DNA from: Prevotellaceae bacterium | Lineage (GTDB): Bacteria > Bacteroidota > Bacteroidia > Bacteroidales > Muribaculaceae | Direction: 5' to 3' | DNA: 44,584 nucleotides | Assembly (NCBI GenBank): GCA_021772015.1 | Contig: JAETNS010000020.1 | Location: forward strand, 1 to 44,584 | In this document: positions 34,250 through 43,134 of the stretch, one piece after another | Layout of the letters: the number at the start of each line of letters is the position of its first letter | Numbering within the stretch: position 1 is the stretch's first letter | Program-made: the position numbers and the translations under genes | The notes under the pieces: generated by a model | Database searches by the model: none | Seen by the model: the letters and a program-made list of their open reading frames with translations, nothing else | Told to the model about the DNA's origin: nothing

Positions 34250-36667
34250 TCAGTCTGATAGGATTTTGAATTTAGCGAAACGCAACAACAATGTCTTGCG
34301 CTCAGGTTCAGGGTTTGGACTTCCGCTAAGGAATGTCACCGTTATCTTCGCTCCACTCGGGCTGTCCTCCACATCCTCGATTGTCCCGCGTCCGAACCGT
34401 CCGTGGATTATCCTCATTCCTCCGTAAAGTTCGGAGATATCATGCAATACGAATTCCGAGGGGTCGACATCCAACCTGTCCCCGATCGAGGAGGAGCCGG
34501 CAGCCGAGACTTTGTTTTTGACAGTCTCCTCCAGTTTGCGGCGCGACTTTTCGAGCCAGGAAGCGCTTGCACCGCCGCTTGCAGGTTTCCCGTAAGCCGG
34601 ACGCGACGGAGGGTTGAAGACTCCCCCGACGGAGGAGGAGCTATGATATGAGGCACGGTAGTTTTCAAGTGGATTAAGTCCGCGGGGGACTTCATCAAGG
34701 TCGGATCCCTGGACCATCTTCAGATACTGCGGGTCTATGTCGCGCAAGAAGCGGGAGGGACGGGTCACCATCGTCTGACCATTGCGATAACGCGAGGACG
34801 CGTATGACAGCATACAGAATTCCTTGGCCCTTGTTATGGCGACATACAGCAGCCGCCTCTCCTCTTCGACAGCCTGCAGTGAGTCGCAGGCCATCGCCGA
34901 AGGAAACAGTTCCTCCTCCACCCCCACGACAATCACATTCTTGAATTCCAACCCTTTCGCTGCATGGACTGTCATGAGGGTGACACGGTCTTTGGATGTG
35001 TCTTTCTCATCCTGGTCAGTCGCCAGTGAAACCTCCGCGAGGAAGTCGGTCATTGAGATCTCGGGATTATCCTCCTCGATCCGTCCGGCCACAAATTCCT
35101 CGACATTCTTCTGCATCTCCATCAGGTTCTCCTGCTGGGAGACACTTTCGGGAGTATTGTCTGTGATCAGGGATGTCAGCAGGCGCGTCTTCATGTAGAT
35201 CGAGCGGGTGAGCTGCGCCGCATCAGCCCCGTTGGCATTCAGTCGGTTGAATTCCGCTATAAGTTCCCTGAATCCGTCGAGCTTCTTTCTCGTGCCGGAA
35301 TTGACATTAAGATCGCCCGGATCGTTGAGCACGCTCCAGATACTCACACCGCGCTCTATTGCGGCATGAACGAGTTTTCTGAGGGTTGTGTCGCCAATGC
35401 CACGCGCCGGATAGTTTATCACTCTGCGCAACGCCTCGTCATCGTTGGGATTGGTGGCGAGACGGAAATAGGCGATCGCGTCTTTGACCTCTTTGCGCTG
35501 ATAGAATGACAAGCCGCCGTAGATACGGTATGACAGGCGGCGTTTGCGCAGCGACTCCTCGAAGCGGCGGCTCTGGGCGTTGGTGCGGTAAAGTATGGCG
35601 AAGTCGTTCAGCCCGTCATGGTTTTTCATCTGCAGCCTTGCGATACGGTCGGCCACCAATGAGGCTTCATCGAAATCGCTGTAACAACGGCATACCTCTA
35701 TTTTACCTCCGAAATCCTTTTCCGAGAAAACCTCCTTGCGGATCTGTTCGGAATTCTTGTCGATGAGGGAGTTTGCCGCCGCCACGATATTGCGCGTCGA
35801 GCGGTAGTTCTGTTCAAGTTTGAAGATCTTCAGGTCAGGATAAGCCTTTTTCAGATTCAGGATGTTGCGGATGTTAGCTCCACGGAATGAATAAATGCTC
35901 TGGGCATCGTCACCTACCATCGTCAGGTTTCGGCTCCCTTTGCAAAGCTGCGAGACAATACAGTGCTGGGCGAAGTTAGTGTCCTGATACTCGTCGACAA
36001 GGACATAACGGAAATACTCGCTGTAATGGCGGCAGACTTCCGGATAATCCCGAAACAGCACGTTCGTATAATACAACAGGTCATCGAAATCCATCGCCCC
36101 GGACACCTGGCAACGGTGGCGGTAAGTAGAATATATGTCGACGATCTGCCCGCGCTTGGACCGTCGGTCAGACTCCATAAGTTCCCGGTCTGCACGATAC
36201 TGGGTAGGGCTTATCAACGCATTCTTGGCCATCGATATGGCGTTCTGCACGATATTCGGTTTGTAGACCTTGTCATCAAGGTCCATATCCTTGATGATCT
36301 GCTTTATGGAAGCCCGTGAATCATCAGAGTCGTAGATCGTGAACGACGATTTGAAGCCGAGCTTGTCGGCATTCTGACGTAATATACGGGAAAAGATGGA
36401 ATGGAATGTTCCCATCCAGAGTTTGTTGGCGACACTCTCCCCGACCAGGGCCTTGATGCGCTCACGCATCTCATTGGCGGCCTTGTTGGTGAAAGTCAAC
36501 GCCATAAGCCGCCAAGGCTCATACCCCTTGGTCAGCAAATGAACTATCTTGTAGGTCAGCACGCGTGTCTTCCCCGATCCCGCTCCGGCGATGACCAACT
36601 GGGGACCATCGAGATATTCGACAGCCTCGCGTTGCTGACTGTTAAGTTTCGAGAGGTAATCCTCCAT
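34250..36667 (-). CDS. pcrA: UvrD/PcrA-type 3'-5' DNA helicase
   Basis: A superfamily 1A helicase for repair and replication-fork or transcription conflict. The 805-residue product has motifs in order: Q-motif LNSQQREAVEYLDG, Walker A AGAGSGKTRVL, Ia ALTFTNKAANEM, II VDEYQDTN, III GDDAQSIYSFRGA, IV EQNYRSTRNI, V MTVHAAKGLEF, VI YVAITRAKEF. The C-terminus ends in a Tudor-like domain (GRFGRGTIEDVED... TLLLRFAKFKIL), as in PcrA and UvrD, which binds RNA polymerase in known cases. A low-complexity Ser/Pro-rich linker (about 690-735) precedes it. Second gene of the six-gene run, 35 bases after the polyprenyl synthase. Confidence 0.97.
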   Translation of the reverse strand: MEDYLSKLNSQQREAVEYLDGPQLVIAGAGSGKTRVLTYKIVHLLTKGYEPWRLMALTFTNKAANEMRERIKALVGESVANKLWMGTFHSIFSRILRQNADKLGFKSSFTIYDSDDSRASIKQIIKDMDLDDKVYKPNIVQNAISMAKNALISPTQYRADRELMESDRRSKRGQIVDIYSTYRHRCQVSGAMDFDDLLYYTNVLFRDYPEVCRHYSEYFRYVLVDEYQDTNFAQHCIVSQLCKGSRNLTMVGDDAQSIYSFRGANIRNILNLKKAYPDLKIFKLEQNYRSTRNIVAAANSLIDKNSEQIRKEVFSEKDFGGKIEVCRCYSDFDEASLVADRIARLQMKNHDGLNDFAILYRTNAQSRRFEESLRKRRLSYRIYGGLSFYQRKEVKDAIAYFRLATNPNDDEALRRVINYPARGIGDTTLRKLVHAAIERGVSIWSVLNDPGDLNVNSGTRKKLDGFRELIAEFNRLNANGADAAQLTRSIYMKTRLLTSLITDNTPESVSQQENLMEMQKNVEEFVAGRIEEDNPEISMTDFLAEVSLATDQDEKDTSKDRVTLMTVHAAKGLEFKNVIVVGVEEELFPSAMACDSLQAVEEERRLLYVAITRAKEFCMLSYASSRYRNGQTMVTRPSRFLRDIDPQYLKMVQGSDLDEVPRGLNPLENYRASYHSSSSVGGVFNPPSRPAYGKPASGGASASWLEKSRRKLEETVKNKVSAAGSSSIGDRLDVDPSEFVLHDISELYGGMRIIHGRFGRGTIEDVEDSPSGAKITVTFLSGSPNPEPERKTLLLRFAKFKILSD

Positions 36668-36702
36668 ATGGTTTCTACTGTTCTCCTTCCTGTCTGCTCA
36701 CA

Positions 36703-37674
36703 TCAATGGCTGCGGGCCGCGGATTTACGGGCCAGCAAAATGAAAAATTCACGGGCCTCGGGAGTCATGGCGACATCATTCAGCGCCTCGACAGCCTCTT
36801 CGGCGTAACGTCCGATCAATGCCTGCGCCTCATCTTTCAGGCCAAGATCGTCATAGAGCTTCCTGACCTCGCGGATCTTCAGATAATCCGTAAGCTTCTG
36901 GTCTATGATGCGCTGCAGACGTTTAGGCTCACGGTTCATCGCGTTGATCCACAGCCATGTCTTCTTCTCATTGATGATGTCTCCGCCGATCTCTTTCCCG
37001 AAAAGAGCCGGATCTCCATAAGTGTCGAGGTTATCATCCTGCAACTGGAAAGCCAGACCAAGCAGTTCCCCGTAACGGTACATCGCCTGAGCGTCTTTCT
37101 CGGTTGCTCCGGCCATCAATGCACCCATCTTGCAGGCGCATGCCAGCAACACGGAGGTCTTCAGCCTGATCATTTCGATATACTCATCAACGGTCACATC
37201 GCGGCGCATCTCAAACTCCATGTCGAGCTGCTGACCCCCGTAGACCTCCATAGCCGTGGTGTTGAACAGGCCAAGAACCTGCTCCATACAGTCACCACCA
37301 TAGGTTCCTGTACCTTTGACAATAAGCTGTGTTGCCATCGTCAACATAGCGTCTCCTGAAAGGATTGCGACAGACTCGTTCCACCGGCGGTGGACCGTCG
37401 GACGGCCTCGCCTCACTTCCGCCTTATCCATCACATCATCATGCAGAAGTGTGAAGTTATGGAACATCTCGATCCCGACCGCCTGGTTCACTGCCTTTTC
37501 AGCATCTTCGCCAAACGCCTCGCAAGAGGCAAGGAGCAACATCGGCCTAAGCCTCTTTCCTCCCCCCTCCAAAGTATATTCCACAGGCAGGAATAGGCCT
37601 CTCGGCCCGTTACCATAATCGATCCCGGCTATAGCCCTCTCTATTATCTCCGAAAAATAGTCTTTGTCAAACAT
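36703..37674 (-). CDS. Polyprenyl diphosphate synthase
   Basis: A trans-prenyltransferase that lengthens isoprenoid diphosphates, for quinone side chains or lipid carriers. The 323-residue product has GGGKRLRPMLLLA, the first Asp-rich motif LLHDDVMD followed by RRGRPTVH, and the second QLQDDNLD. The residues before the first motif (EMFHNFTLLHDD) have Phe and Leu at chain-length positions; the final product (geranyl, farnesyl or longer) cannot be decided. The start at 37674 matches the family; seven extra upstream codons are possible. First gene of the minus-strand run, facing away from the sigma factor gene. Confidence 0.93.
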   Translation of the reverse strand: MFDKDYFSEIIERAIAGIDYGNGPRGLFLPVEYTLEGGGKRLRPMLLLASCEAFGEDAEKAVNQAVGIEMFHNFTLLHDDVMDKAEVRRGRPTVHRRWNESVAILSGDAMLTMATQLIVKGTGTYGGDCMEQVLGLFNTTAMEVYGGQQLDMEFEMRRDVTVDEYIEMIRLKTSVLLACACKMGALMAGATEKDAQAMYRYGELLGLAFQLQDDNLDTYGDPALFGKEIGGDIINEKKTWLWINAMNREPKRLQRIIDQKLTDYLKIREVRKLYDDLGLKDEAQALIGRYAEEAVEALNDVAMTPEAREFFILLARKSAARSH

Positions 37675-37692
37675 TCCTGATAATGATCCTTT

Positions 37693-37700
37693 CAAACATA
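37693..37700 (-). promoter_or_regulatory. Possible -7 element for the polyprenyl synthase operon
   Basis: On the minus strand this reads TATGTTTG (TAnnTTTG). A second match, TAATTTTG, lies at 37706-37713. Neither has a TTTG at the right distance upstream, so which one works is open. Both lie within 40 bases of the start codon. Confidence 0.35.
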
Positions 37701-37770
37701 ATTCACAAAATTACTCAATTTCCCCCAATCCCCCATCCTCCGATATTTAGTTTCTGCCCGATTCCGCGCG

Positions 37771-37787
37771 ATTAACAATCATTAACA
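37771..37787 (+). promoter_or_regulatory. Direct repeat ATTAACA x2 upstream of the sigma factor gene
   Basis: ATTAACA at 37771-37777 and 37781-37787, exactly ten bases apart, 64 bases before the sigma gene ATG. The spacing is one helical turn. No good TAnnTTTG promoter is seen for this operon, so these could be part of an operator or of an alternative-sigma promoter. Inference only. Confidence 0.3.
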
Positions 37788-37850
37788 CCTCTATCTCGTC
37801 CATTTCGTGTAATTTCCGTCTTTAAAGGTAAAGACCACTTACTTTAACCA

Positions 37851-38351
37851 ATGTTGCATAAGATGAGACGCAAAGCTGTTGAAAAGGTAATCGAGGATAA
37901 TCTTGATTATCTCGTACGCTTTGCATGTTATCGCCTTGGCAATCATTCCGATGCGGAGGATCTGGTCTACGAAGCGATACTTCGTTTGCTTGAGAAAGAT
38001 GTTTCAACCATCAAACCAGGCGGAGTCAGGATGTATCTGTTCCGTATAGTTTACAACATGTGTCTCGACAAATCAAGAGCCAAGACGTTGGAAACAATTC
38101 CTGTCGAGAACTTGGAAATTCCAGACTCACAGGAGGCGGATTCCGCGACAAAGGATATAGACCGCATAAATTCAACCCTTGCAGGTCTCCGTGAACGGGA
38201 ATCCGAAATCATCAGAATGAATGTGATCGACGGACTTTCCTTTGCGGATATCGGCAATATACTGTCAATCCCGACATCGACGGCAAAATCCCGCTACAAG
38301 GCGGGAATGGAGAAACTTCGGAAACAATTGTCTAACGATAAACTGTCATAG
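37851..38351 (+). CDS. ECF-type RNA polymerase sigma factor
   Basis: A 166-residue extracytoplasmic-function sigma factor. Region 2 (about 14-75) has YLVRFACYRLGNHSDAEDLV and MYLFRIVYNMCLDKSR, the core-binding and -10 recognition parts; region 4 (about 112-160) has LRERESEIIRMNVIDGLSFADIG and the recognition helix IPTSTAKSRYKAGMEKLRK. Regions 1 and 3 are absent, as usual in this class. The next gene begins two bases after the stop, which suggests translational coupling with a cognate regulator. ECF factors often activate their own operon; the upstream region lacks a clear housekeeping promoter, in line with that. Confidence 0.93.
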   Translation: MLHKMRRKAVEKVIEDNLDYLVRFACYRLGNHSDAEDLVYEAILRLLEKDVSTIKPGGVRMYLFRIVYNMCLDKSRAKTLETIPVENLEIPDSQEADSATKDIDRINSTLAGLRERESEIIRMNVIDGLSFADIGNILSIPTSTAKSRYKAGMEKLRKQLSNDKLS

Positions 38352-38353
38352 CT

Positions 38354-39508
38354 ATGGATGAATACAATGATATCAGGGATCTGCTGAGACCTCACCATGA
38401 CATCAAAGCATCTGATGAACTCCGCCGTAAGGTAGAAGCTGCTTTTGATCCTGACAGGAGAAGACGGTCTTTCAGTCACTGGATATTGGGAGGTATCAGT
38501 ATCAGCGCAGTGGCCGCTTCCCTGATCCTCATGTTCATCCCCAAGGGAATGTCGGCGAAAGCGATCATTTCCGAGGTGATAAGCCGGCTTGAGAATACCC
38601 AAAATATTGAGATGATATTGGAAGTGAGAACGCGGTCCATAGAAAATTTCAAATTCATAGACAAGGATGAGAATTTCATAAGACACGATATCTTCATCTC
38701 GCGATCTGACTCTGTCCTCTCATGGGAAATAGATAAAGGAGACCGCGCCGCAGTCGGATTAAACCGGGATATCAAGACCTGGATAAAACCGCTCCGTATC
38801 GGGTGGCATTCAAACGACCACGACATCACCGATATTCTCGGCTATATGGCGAATCTGCTTAATCCTAAAGAGATTCTGGAGGTTGAGCTTGAACAGTGTC
38901 TTGCCTCCGGCGGCTCGCGATATTCAGTTGAAAAAAAAGACAACGAGATCTACCTCACAGTCAAGGCCAAAGCTCGCGGAGACTTCAGGAATCCTTATCT
39001 GCTCAATACCTCTATCGCCGAATCCGACAACATACGGCGTTATGTGATTGACGCGGTCACGAAAGAGCTGAAAAGCGCTTCGGTCAGCATAATCACGGAT
39101 GGGAGGGAGATCCCGGTCCTGCGTATCATTTCCATCAACTATAATCCACGCCTTGACAATGCCTTTCAGATACCGGCAGGAATCCATTTTGTCGAAAACG
39201 AGACTATCCTGCCGGGGCTTGCAGGATTGAGCGCGGAGGAAGCTGCCTCCACTGTCCTGAATGCTTTCTCAGACTGGAATACCGATATTCTTGACCTGGC
39301 TATCTCTCCGTCATTGTCGCAGGCCGCATACCGGCAAAGATTTTACGGAGCGACACTTTTGTCAGTAGGACAGGCATTTACATCAGGCAATGGCAACTCT
39401 ACCTTCGTGCCTTATAAAATAAAGTTGAGTGACGGCACAATCCAATGCCACAACATCTCCCTGCAAAGAAGCGATTCCAACGGCTGGATCGTAGTCGGGG
39501 GACTGTGA
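38354..39508 (+). CDS. Single-pass membrane protein, putative anti-sigma factor
   Basis: A 384-residue protein I cannot assign to a named family. It has a short charged N-terminus (1-42, cytoplasmic by inference, with DELRRKVEAAFDPDRRRR), one membrane helix at about 43-63, and a large periplasmic part. Residues about 68-275 are beta-rich with paired strands (IEMILEVRTRSIENFKFID, YSVEKKDNEIYLTVKAK, LRIISINYNPRL), reminiscent of LolA/RseB-like folds; residues about 290-384 form a separate alpha-beta domain. Position right behind an ECF sigma gene (2 bases) supports an anti-sigma role. It has no zinc HxxxCxxC motif and does not look like FecR. Resemblance to RseB is a guess from strand pattern only. 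Confidence 0.65.
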   Translation: MDEYNDIRDLLRPHHDIKASDELRRKVEAAFDPDRRRRSFSHWILGGISISAVAASLILMFIPKGMSAKAIISEVISRLENTQNIEMILEVRTRSIENFKFIDKDENFIRHDIFISRSDSVLSWEIDKGDRAAVGLNRDIKTWIKPLRIGWHSNDHDITDILGYMANLLNPKEILEVELEQCLASGGSRYSVEKKDNEIYLTVKAKARGDFRNPYLLNTSIAESDNIRRYVIDAVTKELKSASVSIITDGREIPVLRIISINYNPRLDNAFQIPAGIHFVENETILPGLAGLSAEEAASTVLNAFSDWNTDILDLAISPSLSQAAYRQRFYGATLLSVGQAFTSGNGNSTFVPYKIKLSDGTIQCHNISLQRSDSNGWIVVGGL

Positions 39509-39540
39509 TAAACTACCAATAACAATCTTACATAATTATC

Positions 39541-41853
39541 ATGTCAATGAAACATTTATTGACAGGGCTATTGCTCTGTCTGCCTATTCACACCCTTTGC
39601 GTTCCCCTCCTTACGACACAAGGAATTGTAAAAGCGGATAACGGCTTCCCGATCGAATACGCTACCGTCACATTGCTGAACGCGTCAGACTCTACCCTCA
39701 TAACCGGGACGGTGACTGACTCCCTTGGCTCATTCTCGATCAATCATGATTACCGGCCGTCTATAATGCGCGTATCCGCGCTCGGGTACATCGAGAGGTT
39801 CTTAAACAATCCCCGGGGCAATATTGGAGAGATTTTCTTGGAATCTTCCGTAACCCGACTCGGAGAGGTCGTGGTGAAAGGCCAACGTCCGATGGCTAAA
39901 ATCAAAGGTGACGGAATACAGTTGACTGTCTCCGACACTTATCTTGCCACAACCGGCACCGCTCTGGATCTGCTTGGAAAGATGCCATTCGTGACGCGTG
40001 ACAGGGCAGAACTGGCGGTTATAGGGAAAGGGACTCCTTTGATTTACCTTAACGGCAGGGAAATCCGTGACATTTCAGAGATCGAACAGCTCCCGTCATC
40101 CTCGATCAGGAATGTGGAGGTCATAACAAATCCCGGAGCGCGATATGCCTCGACTGTCAACTCTGTGATCAGGATTACCACCCTCGCGCCCGTCGGCGAG
40201 GGATTCTCCGCGAGTGACCGTACCACCGTGGGATACAAACATTATCTCTACCTGTTTGAACAGGTGAATTTAAATTACCGACATTCAGGTCTTGATCTCT
40301 TCGGTATGTTGAATTATGAGAATTACCGGGAACGTCCGGCATATGACAACCATACCGTCCAATATCTGACCTCAGGGACGGTCAATTCGGATAATCGCGG
40401 CAGTGAATTTTCCAAATATCCTGTTTATCAGGGCAAGATAGGCTTCAACTATAATATGACAGCTCACAATTTCGGATTATATTATGATTTTTCATATCGC
40501 CCGGCAGATATCCGTTCATGGTCAACGACCGAAAGGTTTCTAAATTCTGTCTTGTATGACAATCTCGCGCAATCCTATGACGGCCACAGACGTAACCGCC
40601 AGCATCTTGTTAGCGCATATTATCAAGGCTGCATCGGCAAGTGGGAGTTGTCGGCCAATTTTGATGCCATCCGGCAGATCAACGGGAAGGTCACCGATGA
40701 GCAGGAAACTTCGACTGCCAATCCGTCAAGAGTGTTCTCAACCGTAAACGATGTCACCAACCGGCTTATCGCAGGCAATGTCATTGCATCTTTTCCGGCA
40801 TGGAAAGGAAATATCCGCTTCGGCTCGGAGATATCGGATATTCACCGCACCGACATGTATTCCAGTGATGCGGATTTCATTTCATACAATGACACCCGGA
40901 TAAATGAATCTACTTATGCTCTTTTTGCCGAGGCCTTCCAGAGATTCGGTGTGGTGGAACTGTCTGCAGGATTACGCTGGGAACATACGGCGACCCAATA
41001 TTATCTTTTCGACAAAAAACAGTATTATCAAAGCCGGAGTTATAACAACCTCGCCCCATCAGCCGGCATTTCCTTGCCGGTAGGGAATATCAGCACAAGA
41101 CTGAATTATTCGAGAAAGACTACCCGCCCCGCGTTCGAGCAGCTCTCTTCGGCAATCCGCTATATAGACCGCTACAGCTATGAATCGGGCAACCCCGCTC
41201 TCCAACCTATATATCGCGACTACCTGTCTTTGTCGGCTTCCTGGAAAGGCCTTGTGGTTGAGATGGATTTCACCTCGACCAAAAACTATTTCATGTGGCA
41301 GACAAAGCCATATCCCGGATTTTCCGATGCCACGCTTCTGACCATGGAAAACATGCCGCGATTCAATTCATACTCCGTCATGGTCAATTATTCCCGTGCG
41401 ATAGGTTGCTGGCGACCGGATATAATGGCGGCCCTGCAATACCAGGATTTCAGCGTCAACCACAACGGCCGGGAATTGAAATTAGACAGGCCGATAGGTA
41501 TGTTCCGGCTCAACAACGCCATCCATCTCCCCTTGGAAATCTGGCTCAATGTGGATTTCTCGTCAAGGACCTCCGGCGACGGCGACAATTTTTATATGAA
41601 AGGCTTCTGGACCTGCGATTTAGGCCTTTACAAGTCATTTGCCAACGAAACATGGAGCATCAAACTACAACTCAACGACCTGTTCGATACCTGGCGGCAG
41701 GAATTCATCTCCTACGATGCCGTCAGCTCCATCTCGGCGCGCAAACTCCTTAACACCCGCGACCTCTCCCTGTCCCTCCGCTACAATTTCAATCCCGCCC
41801 GTTCAAGATACAAAGGCCGGGGAGCCGCCAACTCCGACAAATCCCGCCTCTGA
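39541..41853 (+). CDS. Outer-membrane beta-barrel protein, TonB-receptor-like
   Basis: A 770-residue outer-membrane protein. Signal peptide at 1-20 (LLTGLLLCLPIHTLCVP), then a carboxypeptidase regulatory-like domain (about 26-105: GIVKADNGFPIEYATVTLL, SALGYIERF), a plug-like region (about 110-210: GTALDLLGKMPFV, LIYLNGREI, IRNVEVITNPGARY) and a barrel of about 550 residues with aromatic-rich strands. The architecture fits the OMP_b-brl_3 family of Bacteroidota. Unlike classical TonB receptors no clear TonB box is seen before the plug. It follows the anti-sigma candidate by 32 bases, so it may be the sensor or the main target of the sigma factor. Ligand unknown. Confidence 0.85.
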   Translation: MSMKHLLTGLLLCLPIHTLCVPLLTTQGIVKADNGFPIEYATVTLLNASDSTLITGTVTDSLGSFSINHDYRPSIMRVSALGYIERFLNNPRGNIGEIFLESSVTRLGEVVVKGQRPMAKIKGDGIQLTVSDTYLATTGTALDLLGKMPFVTRDRAELAVIGKGTPLIYLNGREIRDISEIEQLPSSSIRNVEVITNPGARYASTVNSVIRITTLAPVGEGFSASDRTTVGYKHYLYLFEQVNLNYRHSGLDLFGMLNYENYRERPAYDNHTVQYLTSGTVNSDNRGSEFSKYPVYQGKIGFNYNMTAHNFGLYYDFSYRPADIRSWSTTERFLNSVLYDNLAQSYDGHRRNRQHLVSAYYQGCIGKWELSANFDAIRQINGKVTDEQETSTANPSRVFSTVNDVTNRLIAGNVIASFPAWKGNIRFGSEISDIHRTDMYSSDADFISYNDTRINESTYALFAEAFQRFGVVELSAGLRWEHTATQYYLFDKKQYYQSRSYNNLAPSAGISLPVGNISTRLNYSRKTTRPAFEQLSSAIRYIDRYSYESGNPALQPIYRDYLSLSASWKGLVVEMDFTSTKNYFMWQTKPYPGFSDATLLTMENMPRFNSYSVMVNYSRAIGCWRPDIMAALQYQDFSVNHNGRELKLDRPIGMFRLNNAIHLPLEIWLNVDFSSRTSGDGDNFYMKGFWTCDLGLYKSFANETWSIKLQLNDLFDTWRQEFISYDAVSSISARKLLNTRDLSLSLRYNFNPARSRYKGRGAANSDKSRL

Positions 41854-41867
41854 CAAAAATACGATGT

Positions 41868-41933
41868 TTCCCCCACTTCTTTACTCTGTGGCCCACTTCC
41901 TACGGCTGAACAACAGAGTAAAGATTGGGGGAA
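41868..41933. terminator. Long imperfect hairpin between convergent genes
   Basis: Bases 41868-41889 pair with 41913-41933 with only two or three mismatches, around a loop of about 23 bases. It lies between the stops of the outer-membrane protein gene and the epimerase gene. T-tracts are weak: on the minus strand a TTTTT occurs about ten bases past the stem. A shared transcription stop is the simplest reading. Confidence 0.55.
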
Positions 41934-41972
41934 GCACCGTCATGAATATGAAGTCACTGTGTGATACGTTGA

Positions 41973-43091
41973 TTATTTGGCGGTATGACAGAATCTGTAT
42001 GTTGTTGAAGTCTGATATTTCTCACCGGAATTAAGACGGGTAGTCGGCCATTCAGGATGATTCGGCGAATCCGGATAATGCTGTGTCTCCATACAAAGAG
42101 CTGACCGCCGAGGATAGAAAACGCCATGTTTACCCCTCACTGTCCCGTCAAGGAAATTACCTATATAGAATTGTATCCCGGGCTGGTCGGTTATTATCTC
42201 CATCCTTATTCCACTATTCGGATCGTAGACACTTGCGACAGGCGAACCGTCATTATCAAGCACAAGATTATGATCAATTCCAAGACCATTGCGCAGCTGC
42301 TGGTCGGATTCATCTCCGAGTGCCTCCGCAATACTGCGTCCGGCCCGAAAATCAAACGGGGTGTCCTCCACCGGATCCAGTCCTCCAAGAGGGATGAATG
42401 TGGAATCAATAGGTGTATAGGCCGATGCTTTTACTGTGACGATCTCATCCACGATACTTCCGGCATGAACTCCTGAAAGATTGAAATATGAATGGTTGGT
42501 AAGGTTCAGTATGGTCGGTTTGTCAGACACCGCAAGATAATCTATCTTCAACGCATTGTCTGAACCCAGAGTGTACACCACACTGACATCAAGATTGCCG
42601 GGGAAACCGGCCTCTCCGTCAGGGCTATGCAAAGTCAGCTCCAAAACCGAATCCGATTCCTGATAAGCATCCCATATCACAGCATGAAAACCTGTCGGGC
42701 CTCCATGAAGACAATGTCCATAGTTGTTCTGAGGGAGCTGATATTCAACCGAATCAAGCTGGAATCTACCATCTCTGATACGATTGCCATAACGCCCTAT
42801 TATAGCACCGAAATTACCGTCAATTTCGAGATAGTCTCGGATGTTGTCATGCCCAAGCACGACATCCTGTAGTTCACCTTTGCAGTCAGGCACCATAAGC
42901 GATACGATACGGCCGCCGTAATTTGTTATACAAGCCTCCATGTCACCATTTTTCAAGGTGTAGAGAGCTGTTTTTTTACCATCAATGACGGTATCGAAAT
43001 CCGCAGGACTTAGCCCCGAGAGAGTTACAGGGGTGTGCTTGCCACAGGCAGACGCAAGCATCACAAGCAGAAAATAGCCGATCTTTTTCAT
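41973..43091 (-). CDS. galM: Aldose 1-epimerase (galactose mutarotase), lipoprotein
   Basis: GalM interconverts alpha and beta anomers of galactose or glucose. The 372-residue product has a lipoprotein signal (KKIGYFLLVMLASACGK, lipidated Cys about 16), so it acts in the periplasm or at the outer membrane, not in the cytoplasm. The domain shows ITNYGGRIVSLMVPD, GRYGNRIRDGRF, the catalytic His in NLTNHSYFNLSG, GIDHNLVLD, and the catalytic Glu in CMETQHYPDSPNHPEWP. Length suits the family plus signal. It follows the sialate O-acetylesterase gene by 43 bases, which suggests a role in handling sugars released from host or plant glycans. Confidence 0.93.
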   Translation of the reverse strand: MKKIGYFLLVMLASACGKHTPVTLSGLSPADFDTVIDGKKTALYTLKNGDMEACITNYGGRIVSLMVPDCKGELQDVVLGHDNIRDYLEIDGNFGAIIGRYGNRIRDGRFQLDSVEYQLPQNNYGHCLHGGPTGFHAVIWDAYQESDSVLELTLHSPDGEAGFPGNLDVSVVYTLGSDNALKIDYLAVSDKPTILNLTNHSYFNLSGVHAGSIVDEIVTVKASAYTPIDSTFIPLGGLDPVEDTPFDFRAGRSIAEALGDESDQQLRNGLGIDHNLVLDNDGSPVASVYDPNSGIRMEIITDQPGIQFYIGNFLDGTVRGKHGVFYPRRSALCMETQHYPDSPNHPEWPTTRLNSGEKYQTSTTYRFCHTAK

Positions 43092-43134
43092 TATTGTTTA
43101 ATTATTGATGTGGAATCCGGTCATTTTTCAACAC

